Below are positions 17,399 to 26,339 of a stretch of DNA of 64,000 bases, in pieces. Within the stretch, counting starts at the first letter, position 1. Each line of letters starts with the position of its first letter. Below the pieces are notes generated by a model. The model was not told the origin of the DNA and did no database searches. It saw nothing but the letters and a program-made list of their open reading frames with translations. The stretch is from Actinopolyspora mzabensis. GTDB taxonomy: Bacteria > Actinomycetota > Actinomycetes > Mycobacteriales > Pseudonocardiaceae. The DNA is taken from positions 310,001 through 374,000 of the forward strand of contig NZ_FNFM01000004.1 in assembly GCF_900101095.1 (NCBI RefSeq), read 5' to 3'. The translations under genes and the position numbers were made by a program.

Positions 17399-18592
17399 TC
17401 AGGTGAAGGCGCTCTGCCCGGTGATCGACTTGCCCACGATCAGCGTGTTCATCTCCCGGCTGCCCTCGAAGGAGTAGACGGCCTCCGCGTCGGCGAAGAA
17501 CTTGGCCACCTCGTAGTCCAGCACGATGCCGTTACCGCCGAACAGTTCGCGTGCCCACGCCACGCACTCGCGCATCCTGGTAGTGGTGAAACTCTTGGCA
17601 AGCGCGGCGTGATCGGGACCTGCCGTGCCCTCCGCCGTTTTCTGGGCGAGTCGGGTGAGCATCCCGAACATGGCCGTGATGTTGCCCAACATCTTGACCA
17701 GCAAGTCCTGCACGAGCTGGAACCCTCCGATGGTTTTGCCGAACTGCTCGCGGGTGACCGCGTACTCCCGTGCCAGTTCGTAGGCACGGGCGGCCACGCC
17801 GAGCGCCTGCCAGGCAACGTTTCCCCGCGTCCTGGCCAGGACCTTCGCGGTGTCGCGGAAGTTCTCGATGTGCTGCAGCCGGTTCTCCTCCGGCACGCGC
17901 ACGTGGTCCAGCCACAGGTCCGCGTTCTGTACCGAGCGCAGCGCGATCTTGCCCTCGATCTTGCTAGCGCGAAAGCCCGGCATGTCCTTCTCCACCACGA
18001 AGCCCTTGACGTTGCCGTCGAACTCGTCGCGGGCCCAGATGACGACCAGATCGGCGAACGTGCCGTTGCCGATCCAGCGCTTGGAGCCGTGGAGCACCCA
18101 CTCGTCGCCCTCGCGGCGTGCGGTGGTGCGCATTCCCTCGGCCACGTCGGAACCTCCCTCGGGCTCGGTCAGCCCGAAGGCTCCGATCTTGTTCCAGGTG
18201 ACCATGTCCGGCATCCAGCGATCCCGCTGGTGCTGGTCACCGCCGCCGTAAATGCTGCCCATCGCCAGCCCGGTGTGCACTCCCGAGGCCACGGCCAGCG
18301 AGGGATCCACCTTGTTCATCTCGACGCTGAGGAACCCGTTGAACAGCGGTCGGCGAGCGACCCCGTCGCCGTACTCCGGGAACTCAAAACCGGCGATGCC
18401 GAGTTCCGCGAAGGTCTCGAAAGTCTCGAACGGGAACTCCGCACGCTCCCAGGCCTCGTTGGCCAGCGGCTTGATCTCCCGCTGCAGGGCTTCGCGGATC
18501 CCGGCCAGCTCGCTACGCTCCTCGTCGGTGAGCAGTTCCTCGAATCCGAAGAAGTCGGAATCGGTGTTGGCGGTTGTTGCCATGGTGATCAC
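17399..18592 (-). CDS. Acyl-CoA dehydrogenase (glutaryl-CoA dehydrogenase-like)
   Basis: A 397-residue FAD enzyme of the acyl-CoA dehydrogenase superfamily. The FAD/substrate motif GAFGLTEPEGGSDVAEG (about 137-153) and the C-terminal YSFEGSREMNTLIVGKSI, with the catalytic-Glu region EGSREM, are of the glutaryl-CoA dehydrogenase-like type. It would form a 2,3-double bond in an acyl-CoA, passing electrons to ETF. Start is either GTG 18592 (AGGAG 4 nt away) or the in-frame ATG 18583. It is monocistronic, convergent with uvrB and divergent from the PPOX gene. Confidence 0.88.
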   Translation of the reverse strand: MITMATTANTDSDFFGFEELLTDEERSELAGIREALQREIKPLANEAWERAEFPFETFETFAELGIAGFEFPEYGDGVARRPLFNGFLSVEMNKVDPSLAVASGVHTGLAMGSIYGGGDQHQRDRWMPDMVTWNKIGAFGLTEPEGGSDVAEGMRTTARREGDEWVLHGSKRWIGNGTFADLVVIWARDEFDGNVKGFVVEKDMPGFRASKIEGKIALRSVQNADLWLDHVRVPEENRLQHIENFRDTAKVLARTRGNVAWQALGVAARAYELAREYAVTREQFGKTIGGFQLVQDLLVKMLGNITAMFGMLTRLAQKTAEGTAGPDHAALAKSFTTTRMRECVAWARELFGGNGIVLDYEVAKFFADAEAVYSFEGSREMNTLIVGKSITGQSAFT

Positions 18593-19007
18593 CCGTCTCC
18601 TACTGGGATCGTTCCACGGGAGTGTGGTCGCGAGCGGTTCCGCCCGTCGGAGGTGTCACGCACCCGGGGGAGAGGAGCGGGTAGGCGGCCATTATTCGGA
18701 GTCGGCGTTCGACCCGGGAAACGGAGACTCGCCACGAGGGCGAGGAAACAACGTGGGCGGACTATCTCCATCGTGGCCGAGGCTACTCCGTAAAGGTGAG
18801 TGTGGCGCTCGGAAAGCACGCCGACGGATATACGCGTGTCGGCGCTCCGCGGGGATGCCACGATTGGTTCGACCGGCCGAGTGAGCACCCGGTCCGGCAT
18901 GAATCGGTGCTCGCGCCACAGCGGTCGGGCCGGCACGAAATGACCGGGCCGGCACGAAACGGCCGGACCCCAGTACGAGCGTTGTTCGAACAGTGAGGTG
19001 TTTGTCC
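18593..19007. other. Divergent promoter region with a direct repeat
   Basis: 415 bp between two divergent genes with no supportable coding sequence. It contains two copies of GGGCCGGCACGAAA at 18927-18940 and 18946-18959, a 19-bp period, about 50-80 bp before the PPOX start, which is where an operator could lie. Confidence 0.5.
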
Positions 19008-19430
19008 GTGCCGAAGCCACCGTTGCCCGAACAGGTCACCGAGTTGCTGTCCGCGCCGAATCCCTCGGTGATAACCACGGTGCGAGCCGATGGTCAGCCG
19101 GTGTCGGTGGCCACCTGGTATCTACTGGAGAACGGTCGGATCCTGGTCAACATGGACGAGGGGCGGAAGCGGTTGCAGTACATGCGGGCCGAACCGCGGG
19201 TGTCGCTGACCGTGCTCGCCACCGACGACTGGTACACCCATGTCAGCCTGCAGGGACGTGTCACCGAACTGCTGGACGATCCGAGCCTTGCCGACATAGA
19301 CCGGCTCGCACGGCACTACACCGGGTCCCCTTACCACGTGCGTGGCCGTGAGCGTGTCAGTGCCTGGATCGATGTGGATCGCTGGCACGGCTGGGGTGCT
19401 GCCGAGAACCGGGACGTGCCGCACCACTGA
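19008..19430 (+). CDS. PPOX-class (pyridoxamine 5'-phosphate oxidase fold) F420/FMN-dependent protein
   Basis: A 140-residue split-barrel flavin/deazaflavin-binding protein. Typical segments: PSVITTVRADGQPVSVATWY (about 20-39), GRILVNMDEGRKRLQYMRAEPRVSL, and a C-terminal basic strand. Members are F420H2- or FMN-dependent reductases or heme/biliverdin-binding proteins; in actinomycetes this short form is usually F420-dependent. GTG 19008 is chosen because GAGGTG lies at the right distance; an upstream in-frame GTG (18993) has none. Terminator follows. Confidence 0.8.
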   Translation: MPKPPLPEQVTELLSAPNPSVITTVRADGQPVSVATWYLLENGRILVNMDEGRKRLQYMRAEPRVSLTVLATDDWYTHVSLQGRVTELLDDPSLADIDRLARHYTGSPYHVRGRERVSAWIDVDRWHGWGAAENRDVPHH

Positions 19431-19450
19431 GTGGCTCCACGCGAACGGTT

Positions 19451-19481
19451 CCTCCCCGGTGGTCGAACCCCGCCGGGGAGG
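19451..19481. terminator. Hairpin terminator between convergent genes
   Basis: CCTCCCCGG (19451-19459) pairs with CCGGGGAGG (19473-19481), located between the PPOX gene and the end of the minus-strand permease gene. Confidence 0.65.
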
Positions 19482-19503
19482 ATCCGCTCCGAGGGATCCT
19501 CCA

Positions 19504-20415
19504 TCAGTCGGTGATGTCGGCCCGGTGGAACCGCACCAGCGTGGCGGTGATGAACACAGCCGCATAAGCGGTCGCAGACAGTGTGCCGTTCGCCATGTCG
19601 GTCCAGTCGATGTTGGTATCCAGCAGGTCGGTCCACGCTGTCGCATGGTGGCTCGGAAGCAGGATGCGGAACTGCTCCAGCCTCGGAATCTCGTCCAGGA
19701 TCTGCGAGATCACCGAGACACCCACCGCCGCACCCACGGCCGCCAGCGGGTTGTCGGCCATCACGCTGAACAGCAGTGCCAGGCTGGCCACCCAGGTTAG
19801 GTGAATCGCCAGATAGCCGCAGATCGCCAGCAGAACCAGCACGTTCCACGGGAAGTGGAGTACTCCCTCGTGCGGGGTACGCAATACGCCCGCGCCGTAC
19901 CAGAAAGTGCCCGTAGCCAGTGCCGCGCCGGTCAGCACGAGCAGACTCAGGCAGGACAGCAGGCCCGCGACCAGTGCTTTCTGTCGGAGCAGTCGGTGTC
20001 TGGGTATGGGGATGGCGATCAGGTAACGCAGACTCGCCCAGGAGGACTCACCCGCTATGGCGTCCCCGAAGAACAGCGCCACGAGCAGCACCAGCAACAG
20101 ATGGGTACACAGCAACAGCGTGAAGACGGTGAAGTTCGTCCCGTTGCTCGTGGCCAGGTCACCGAAGTCGGCAGGGGGATGCGGAGTTGTCCCCTCGTTG
20201 CCGAGAGCGAAGGTTCCCACCAGCAACAGGGGCAGTACCGCCAGACAGCACAGCACCAACTTGGTCCTGCCACGTGCCAGCTGCCTGCGCAGCTCCACCC
20301 GCAGTGGCAGGGTGCGGTTGGCACGGTATCCCGGTGCGCTGCCGTCGGGCCCTACCGGGAGGCGAGTCGCCGGTTCCACGGCACGTTCGGCCGAGCGGTC
20401 CCGCTCGTGCTGCAT
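19504..20415 (-). CDS. ABC-2 type transporter permease
   Basis: A 303-residue membrane protein with about six hydrophobic helices (first near residues 53-72, LVLCCLAVLPLLLVGTFAL; others near 95-115, 140-165, 190-215, 215-240 and 275-295). It has no recognised substrate-binding domain and matches the ABC-2 permease pattern. Its ATG at 20415 overlaps the stop codon of the upstream hydrolase-ATPase gene (TGATG), so translation is coupled and the two form one transporter. The exported substrate is unknown. Confidence 0.85.
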   Translation of the reverse strand: MQHERDRSAERAVEPATRLPVGPDGSAPGYRANRTLPLRVELRRQLARGRTKLVLCCLAVLPLLLVGTFALGNEGTTPHPPADFGDLATSNGTNFTVFTLLLCTHLLLVLLVALFFGDAIAGESSWASLRYLIAIPIPRHRLLRQKALVAGLLSCLSLLVLTGAALATGTFWYGAGVLRTPHEGVLHFPWNVLVLLAICGYLAIHLTWVASLALLFSVMADNPLAAVGAAVGVSVISQILDEIPRLEQFRILLPSHHATAWTDLLDTNIDWTDMANGTLSATAYAAVFITATLVRFHRADITD

Positions 20416-23270
20416 CAGTGGTCCTCTCCGACCAGTTCCAGAAACGCGTCCTCGAGTTTGCGGTGGGGCCCCACGCGCTTTATGGAGACATCGGAGGCGA
20501 CCAACACGTTCACGGCAGTGGCCGTGGAGTGTCCGGCCAGTTCGGCGTAGACCACATCGGTGCCGACCCGTACGCTGCCGATTCCCTCCAGACAGCGGAG
20601 TGTACGCGCGGCGAGTTCGGGTTGATCGACGTGGAAGGCGATCATCGAGTCCCCAGCGGTGATCTCGTCGACCGTTCCGCCCGCCACTCGGTGCCCCTCG
20701 TGCATCACGATGACGTGTGTGCAGGTCTGTTCGACCTCGCTGAGCAGATGACTCGACATCAGCACGGTGCGGCCGGTCCTGGCGTACTCCCGGATGACCT
20801 CGCGCATCCGTTGCGTGTGCGCGGGGTCCAGCGCGTTCATCGGTTCGTCGAGCACGAGCAGGTCGGGCAGCCCCAGCATGGCTTGTGCCAGGGCGACTCG
20901 TTGCCGCATCCCCGGTCCGTAGGTACGTACCTTGTGATCAGCCGCGGCACCCAGTCCGGCGATCCGAATCACTTCGTCCAGCCCGGCTTGTTCCATGGGT
21001 CTGCCGGTGGCTCGCCAGTAGCTGCGCAGGTTCTCCAAGCCGGTCAGGTGCGGCAACAGTCCCGGGGAATCCACGAGTCCGCCCACGCGCGACAGTACCG
21101 GTGCGCTGGGGGTCACCGAGTGTCCGAACAGGTGGATCCGGCCGGTGTCGGCCCGAGTCATACCCAGCACCATGCGGAGCAGGGTCGTCTTGCCCGCACC
21201 GTTCGGACCGAGCAGTCCCACCACCTGGCCGGCCTCGACTCGCAGCGACAGGTCGTTCACCGCATCCGGATGGCGCGGGTAGGACTTGCTCACCCCGTCG
21301 ATCGAAATCGGCACGCCGGTCAACTCCGGATTCGGTGGTTTCCGACGCGCACGCTCGAACCTGATCGCCAGTATCCCCGCCACGAGCAGTAGCACCACGA
21401 ACGCCGCGATACCGATCAGGGCACCCACCGGTATCGACGCTTCATCGACCCGGGAGGCGGGAACGGCGGGGAGCGAGACACTTCCCGCACCCGCCGGGGA
21501 GATCAGGTGCACCGCCGTGTCCCTGGGCCCGGTGTAGGCGGCTTCGGTGGTGCTTATCCGCAGTGCCAGCCGATGGCCGGGCTGCAGGGTGTGCATCGTG
21601 GCGGGCAGGGCGACGTCCACCCGAACCGCCCTCCCGTCGTCGGGCAGTCCCGTTATTCGCAGGGGAGAGGTGCCGTCGCCGACCGGCGTCCGGGAGCCGT
21701 TCGGCCCGATGTCGAACAGCTTGCCGAACAGCACCGCCTCGCCGTGGCCGGGTTGTTCCGGAATCGAAGCCACCGCGAGTCGGGTCTGGGGTACTCCGGT
21801 GATCAGAGTGGCCCGTTCCACCGGTGCGGTCTCGAAGACCGCCACCCTCCCCGGCGTGGCCTTGCCACGGGTCGCCGAGGCGCCGTCGTTCCCGGCTGCC
21901 GTTTCCCCACCGCTCACGGGCGTAGAAGTGCTCGAGAGCCCGCTCGTGCCCGCACCGTTGCCGGGCGGATTGATCACTCGGGAGGGTTCGCCCTCCAGGG
22001 AGAGCTCGGTTCGGGTCACCTCGTTCGAGTCCAGACCGGGGTACTCCGTCGTCCGCCAGGTCGTCGCGGGTCGACGTTCCGAGGCGAGACGATCGACCAA
22101 CTGGTACCGGAATCCCGTTTCCGGGCGAGGCGGCCGCGGTTCGTCGGACTCGTGCAGATAGTACGAGAACCAGTCGCCGACCTTCTCCCATACGTGTGCG
22201 GGAAGCGAAGCGTTGCCCTCGTCGTGCAGCCACATCATGCTGACGGTTCCCCCCGCGGCACTGATCTGACGCGCGTTCGCGTCGGCCTGTGCCAATCCGA
22301 AGAGTTCGCCGCGCTGACGTTGCACCAGCAGGGTGGGAATGTCGATGTTGCCGGTCACGCTGCTCGGCGAGGCCGCGGCCAGCAGTTCGAGCGTGCTCGA
22401 TCCGGCTCGTCCGGTTCGGGCCAGTTCGGTGTAGGCACGGCATACTTCTGCGGTGAGGTCGCCGCACGTCAGGGGGGTTCTCGTGTGGTTCGCCTCGTCG
22501 TTCTCCTCGGGTGGCGGTGGTGTGGTCGACGAGGCTTCCGTGTTCCGCGAGCTCCGTTGTTCCGGCTGCGGGCGCGTCGCCATCCCGAACAAGGAGCTTG
22601 CCCATGCCCGCCGGAACACACCCGGCCCCGCGTCGCTGCCGCGCGCGGCGGTGGCGGTCGGTATCGACTCGCTCGAGGCGGCATTGGGCAGCATCGCGGT
22701 ACGCAGGTCGTTGTATGTGTTCAGCGGGGCGATCGCGTCGACGCGGGGATCGTTACCCGCCAGCAGCATGCTCAGTGCTCCGCCGTAGGAGACCCCACCC
22801 ACTCCGACGAGGGGATCCTCCTCGTCCTGGGTCGCCACCTCGGGCTGCCGGGCCAGCCAGTCCAGGATCCGACGTGCGTCGGTCACCTCGTAATTCGGCG
22901 AGTTCAGCGCGATTCTGCCGGTGCTCTGCCCGTAACCGCGTGCCGAGTAGGTCAGCACGGTGAAGCCACGTGCGGCCAGTCGCCGTGCGGGAGCGGCCAG
23001 TTCGGTCTTGTCCCCGTCGAAGCCGTGTGCCAGTACCACCGATGGCGCCGGGGTGCGTTCGGGAACGAACAGTCTGAGGTCGAGCTGTATTCGCTGCTGC
23101 CGCTCGGGTCCGTCCAACACGTCGATACTCGCGTCCCGCGTGGCGACGCTGGGAACACGATCAGCCGAATCCTGTTCGGAGGACCACATCGCTGTGGCTG
23201 CCACGATCAGAGCCACCAGCACGATCGGCAGCAACGCGAAGTTCGGGACATACCGGCGGGACTGGAACAC
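20415..23270 (-). CDS. Membrane-anchored CocE/S15-type hydrolase fused to an ABC ATPase
   Basis: A protein of about 951 residues combining three parts. After a signal-anchor helix (about 12-32, ALLPIVLVALIVAATAMW) comes an alpha/beta hydrolase of the X-Pro dipeptidyl-peptidase/CocE type with nucleophile elbow GVSYGG, a possible catalytic His in MMWLHDEGN and a C-terminal jelly-roll-like domain. A second helix (about 655-680, GIAAFVVLLLVAGILAI) leads to a canonical ABC ATPase (Walker A GLLGPNGAGKTTLL, signature YGPGMRQR, Walker B LLVLDEPMNALDP, H-loop SSHLLSE). Topology therefore puts the hydrolase outside and the ATPase inside. GTG 23270 is a tentative start; the frame is open to 23435. Confidence 0.85.
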   Translation of the reverse strand: MFQSRRYVPNFALLPIVLVALIVAATAMWSSEQDSADRVPSVATRDASIDVLDGPERQQRIQLDLRLFVPERTPAPSVVLAHGFDGDKTELAAPARRLAARGFTVLTYSARGYGQSTGRIALNSPNYEVTDARRILDWLARQPEVATQDEEDPLVGVGGVSYGGALSMLLAGNDPRVDAIAPLNTYNDLRTAMLPNAASSESIPTATAARGSDAGPGVFRRAWASSLFGMATRPQPEQRSSRNTEASSTTPPPPEENDEANHTRTPLTCGDLTAEVCRAYTELARTGRAGSSTLELLAAASPSSVTGNIDIPTLLVQRQRGELFGLAQADANARQISAAGGTVSMMWLHDEGNASLPAHVWEKVGDWFSYYLHESDEPRPPRPETGFRYQLVDRLASERRPATTWRTTEYPGLDSNEVTRTELSLEGEPSRVINPPGNGAGTSGLSSTSTPVSGGETAAGNDGASATRGKATPGRVAVFETAPVERATLITGVPQTRLAVASIPEQPGHGEAVLFGKLFDIGPNGSRTPVGDGTSPLRITGLPDDGRAVRVDVALPATMHTLQPGHRLALRISTTEAAYTGPRDTAVHLISPAGAGSVSLPAVPASRVDEASIPVGALIGIAAFVVLLLVAGILAIRFERARRKPPNPELTGVPISIDGVSKSYPRHPDAVNDLSLRVEAGQVVGLLGPNGAGKTTLLRMVLGMTRADTGRIHLFGHSVTPSAPVLSRVGGLVDSPGLLPHLTGLENLRSYWRATGRPMEQAGLDEVIRIAGLGAAADHKVRTYGPGMRQRVALAQAMLGLPDLLVLDEPMNALDPAHTQRMREVIREYARTGRTVLMSSHLLSEVEQTCTHVIVMHEGHRVAGGTVDEITAGDSMIAFHVDQPELAARTLRCLEGIGSVRVGTDVVYAELAGHSTATAVNVLVASDVSIKRVGPHRKLEDAFLELVGEDH

Positions 23271-23689
23271 GCGGGTGACTCTAGGGCAACGAATCGTGTC
23301 ACGGGGTCCCGTGAATCCGATACGACCGAAGAAGCTATGAATCGGATACCGGGATGAAATCGCATCGCGATGGGAATATTCCACAGCCGTCGTAGAGGGA
23401 GCGCGAGCCGCGTCCGTGGCTCGCTCTCTCCTCACCGAACCGGACCCGTCGTTCTCGGTTCGGCGGCCTCCCCGCGATGTCGACCGTGCTCCGCGGGGAC
23501 CTTCCGTCGGGCGGAACCGGCCCCAGCCGAAGACGTCACTGCCGGTGGATTCCTCATTTAACCACGCGGGAGTGACCTTGGCTACAGTTCGACCCGCGTG
23601 TCGCCCGTGTTTTCCGGGGTCATGGCGTTCTCGGTGGACGGTGCTCGGTGCCTACCCCCGATAGTGGTCCACGCCGAACGTGGGTGACA
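23271..23689. other. Intergenic region between divergent units
   Basis: About 420 bp between the start of the hydrolase-ATPase gene and the riboswitch of terC. The frame of the minus-strand gene stays open to 23435, so part may be coding if a farther start is used. No other gene or clear promoter is seen. Confidence 0.45.
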
Positions 23690-23825
23690 ATTCACGAGGT
23701 TTGGAGGGGAGTATTCCTGTCGCGGCGGTGTCGTCATCACGGAACGAACTCCGGCATGTCCGGTGTTCTTTCCCGGTGCCGCCGGCCGGCTCAGCCGGCG
23801 GGAGAGACCTCCGGTCCCCGGCATA
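23690..23825 (+). promoter_or_regulatory. yybP-ykoY-like manganese riboswitch upstream of terC
   Basis: The two conserved boxes of the yybP-ykoY (Mn2+) riboswitch are present in the right order: GGGGAGTA (23707-23714) and GAGAGACC (23802-23809), with the closing P1 stem GGAGG (23704-23708) / CCTCC (23808-23812). It precedes a TerC-family gene, a known target of this riboswitch class. The 3' side ACCTCCGGT (23807-23815) is fully complementary to ACCGGAGGT (23834-23842), which contains the terC ribosome site. Metal binding would favour P1 and free the ribosome site, so an ON switch acting on translation is inferred. Confidence 0.8.
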
Positions 23826-23847
23826 AGCCCTGTACCGGAGGTGATCG

Positions 23848-24873
23848 ATGTACGTCGGGACGCATGTGCTCGCGGAGGCGGCACAGCGGACTCAACAGGA
23901 AGCGCTGGGTGTTTCCTGGTGGGTCTGGCTGGCCACCCTGGCCGGGCTGGTCGTGCTGCTGCTGTTGGACCTCGTGATCGTGGACCGCAAGCCCCACGAG
24001 GTCAAGGCGGGTGAGGCCGCTCGTTGGGTGGTTTTCTACGTCGCCTGTGCTCTGCTGTTCGGTCTCGGGGTGTGGTGGTTCGGCGGCCACGATTTCGCGA
24101 TCCAGTACTTCACGGGCTACGTGGTGGAGTACTCGCTGAGCGTGGACAACCTGTTCATCTTCATGGTGATCATGTCCAGTTTCGCGGTTCCCTCGATCCA
24201 TCAACACCGGGTGCTGCTGATCGGTATCGTGCTCGCGCTGGTCTTCCGCGGGTTGTTCATCGCCGTTGGCGCTCAGTTGATCTCCCGTTTCGTGTGGGTG
24301 TTCTTCGTCTTCGGCGCTTTCCTGCTCTGGACCGCTATCAGCATGCTCCGTAACAACGAGGAGAGCGATGATCCGGAGAACGCGGTCGTGCGATGGGTTC
24401 GCAAGGCCTATCCCGTAACGGAGCAGTTCCACGGCACCAGGATGTCGATCAGGATCGACGGTAAGCGGTGGTTGACACCGATGTTCATCGTGATCGTGGC
24501 CATCGGCAGCGCCGACGTCATGTTCGCGGTGGATTCGATACCGGCGATCTTCGGGATCACGCAGGATGCGTTCCTGGTGTTCACCGCCAACGCCTTCGCG
24601 TTGATGGGGCTGCGGCAGCTGTACTTCCTGCTCGGGGATCTCGTCGACAGGTTGGTCTATCTCTCCACCGGGCTGTCCGTGATCCTGGCTTTCATCGGGT
24701 TCAAGCTGATCGTGCACGCGCTGCACGATTACGGATTGGCCCCCGATTGGCTCGAGATCGGAAACTTCCTGTCGCTCGGTGTGATCGTTCTCGTGCTGTT
24801 GGTCACCGCCGTGGCCAGTCTGCTCAAGTCGCGTCGACAGCAGCGTGAAGCCGAGAACGCGGAGCTCGGCTGA
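23848..24873 (+). CDS. TerC/Alx family integral membrane protein, probable Mn2+ exporter
   Basis: A 341-residue membrane protein with about nine hydrophobic helices. Conserved acidic motifs of the TerC family lie within the membrane: LDLVIVDRK (about 41-49), EYSLSVDNLFIFM (about 95-107) and FAVDSIPAIFG (about 225-235). Family members export Mn2+, in some cases metallating secreted enzymes, and some are linked to tellurite or pH response. ATG 23848 has an unusually strong ribosome site, GGAGGTGATC, directly before it. The riboswitch upstream supports manganese homeostasis as its role. A hairpin follows. Confidence 0.9.
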   Translation: MYVGTHVLAEAAQRTQQEALGVSWWVWLATLAGLVVLLLLDLVIVDRKPHEVKAGEAARWVVFYVACALLFGLGVWWFGGHDFAIQYFTGYVVEYSLSVDNLFIFMVIMSSFAVPSIHQHRVLLIGIVLALVFRGLFIAVGAQLISRFVWVFFVFGAFLLWTAISMLRNNEESDDPENAVVRWVRKAYPVTEQFHGTRMSIRIDGKRWLTPMFIVIVAIGSADVMFAVDSIPAIFGITQDAFLVFTANAFALMGLRQLYFLLGDLVDRLVYLSTGLSVILAFIGFKLIVHALHDYGLAPDWLEIGNFLSLGVIVLVLLVTAVASLLKSRRQQREAENAELG

Positions 24874-24901
24874 AACAGCGGCGTCCGCCGGGCTGCGTGG
24901 T

Positions 24902-24952
24902 GGGCCGGACAGGTTGCTCGCGAGCACGCCTCGCGTGCGAGGTGTCCGGCCC
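24902..24952. terminator. Hairpin after terC
   Basis: GGGCCGGACA (24902-24911) pairs with TGTCCGGCCC (24943-24952), with a secondary GCTCGCGAGC palindrome in the loop. It lies between convergent terC and the RES-domain gene. Confidence 0.6.
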
Positions 24953-25073
24953 GCTGTCGGGCAGGCCCCTCCTCCGATGTCTCCGCTCGTTCGTGGCGAG
25001 AGCTCGCCGGGGGTTTTCGTCGTTCGCTCAGGGGGCGAGCGCCTCACCGACCCATCCGCTCAACGAGACCCCA

Positions 25074-25730
25074 CTAGTTCAGCAGGGTGTAGCCGAGCTC
25101 CTTGCAGACCCTCCCCAACGGCAGGTCCAGGCCGGGGTGCTCGAGCGGCAGCAGTAGGTCGGGACTTTCCGGAATTACCGTTGCCGCCGGGGGGTCCCAC
25201 AGGCAGACCGAGGGCTCACCGGCGTCCATCGACGATCGGTACCAGAGACCGTCCAGCTCCGGGTAGGCCGCGCGGATGCACCGTGCCCAGGACTGGGTGC
25301 GTTCCTTCGTGCCGTTGCTGATCGCCTGGGAGGCGCCGGCTCTGGTCGGCCAGAGTCCGGACAGGTCGAGCAGTCGGACCGTCCGACGTGGTCGGAATAT
25401 CACCAGTTGCGGCGCGCGCGTTTTTCGATCCACTGTGGATGTTGCCTGGAACACCTCGGCGATGCAGGTCTGTACCGCCAGTGAGAAGTAGAGCACGCCG
25501 TGTTCCCTGGTGACTGTGGGGCCGCCTTGCGGCTTCGGGGGATGCGGGTCGAAGCGGGCGTGCGGCAGTGGCCCCGCGTAGCGGAAACTGTTCCAGTGTT
25601 GTGGGTGATTACCCCCCGAGGCGAAGATTCGCACGAGCCGGGTCCCTGCGGGGAGCGCGACGACGTCCTCGGTTCGGCGAAGAAGCGCCTGCAGCACAGC
25701 TGGGGCTGGCGGCTGTGGGAGCCGAGCCAT
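25074..25730 (-). CDS. RES-domain toxin (NAD+ phosphorylase family)
   Basis: A 218-residue RES-domain protein, named for conserved Arg, Glu and Ser. Seen: RLVRIFASGG (about 30-39, with the Arg), LYFSLAVQTCIAEVFQ (about 79-94, with the Glu) and the later QAISNG segment with the Ser. RES toxins such as MbcT and Res degrade NAD+. ATG 25730 has AGGACC upstream. It lies 24 nt after the antitoxin-like gene on the same strand, the usual order antitoxin then toxin. Confidence 0.82.
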   Translation of the reverse strand: MARLPQPPAPAVLQALLRRTEDVVALPAGTRLVRIFASGGNHPQHWNSFRYAGPLPHARFDPHPPKPQGGPTVTREHGVLYFSLAVQTCIAEVFQATSTVDRKTRAPQLVIFRPRRTVRLLDLSGLWPTRAGASQAISNGTKERTQSWARCIRAAYPELDGLWYRSSMDAGEPSVCLWDPPAATVIPESPDLLLPLEHPGLDLPLGRVCKELGYTLLN

Positions 25731-25754
25731 TGGTGGTCCTGTGTCCGTCGTCGA

Positions 25755-26339
25755 CTAAGCGGGCGTTCCGATGACCGAAGCGAGTTCGGCGACTCGCTGC
25801 GGATTACCGTATGCCATCAGCCAGTCACGCGGACTCACCGGGCGGTCTCCCAGCTCCAGGTCCTGCTGCGGTGTGGTCATGAAGTTCGCCAGTACCAGCG
25901 CCGGTTGGTCACCGGGCATGGCGGCCAGTACCGTTTCCAGACCGGGCAGTACGTCGTCCTCGGCGAACTGCCAGGCGGGCAGTCGCCAGCCACCGCGGTC
26001 CTTCCACCCGATCAGCCGGCGGGAGGCCACTCGGTGTCTGATGCGACTGCTGTCCACCCCCACGATCTCGGCGGCTTGGCCCACCGACAGCGCGGTGTCG
26101 CGCAGCACGGTCTGTTCCGCCACCGCGCGCGCACGTGGATCGGTTTCCCGCTCGGCGAGCGGCGAGAGATCCAGACCCGTCTCGGTCAGCGTCGCGCGTT
26201 CGGATTCGTCGAAGTGCGCGCTGGGATCCGCCTGCGGCGGCGTGAGTCTTTTGGCCGCGTCCTCGACCAGTACGAGGAATTCATGCGCGGTGACCTTCAG
26301 ACCGGCTCTGGCGAGCACGGTCTCCAGCGCGACTGTCAT
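25755..26339 (-). CDS. Antitoxin-like DNA-binding partner of the RES toxin
   Basis: A 194-residue protein with a helix-turn-helix-like segment (about 85-115, LSVGQAAEIVGVDSSRIRHRV) and a C-terminal region (about 140-190, ALVLANFMTTPQQDLEL... SPRDWLMAYGNPQRV) resembling the toxin-binding part of Xre/MbcA-type antitoxins, which plugs the NAD+ site of RES toxins. It precedes the RES gene by 24 nt, so the two are likely translated from one mRNA and autoregulated. Family assignment rests on the pairing and HTH, so it is less certain than the toxin. Confidence 0.7.
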   Translation of the reverse strand: MTVALETVLARAGLKVTAHEFLVLVEDAAKRLTPPQADPSAHFDESERATLTETGLDLSPLAERETDPRARAVAEQTVLRDTALSVGQAAEIVGVDSSRIRHRVASRRLIGWKDRGGWRLPAWQFAEDDVLPGLETVLAAMPGDQPALVLANFMTTPQQDLELGDRPVSPRDWLMAYGNPQRVAELASVIGTPA

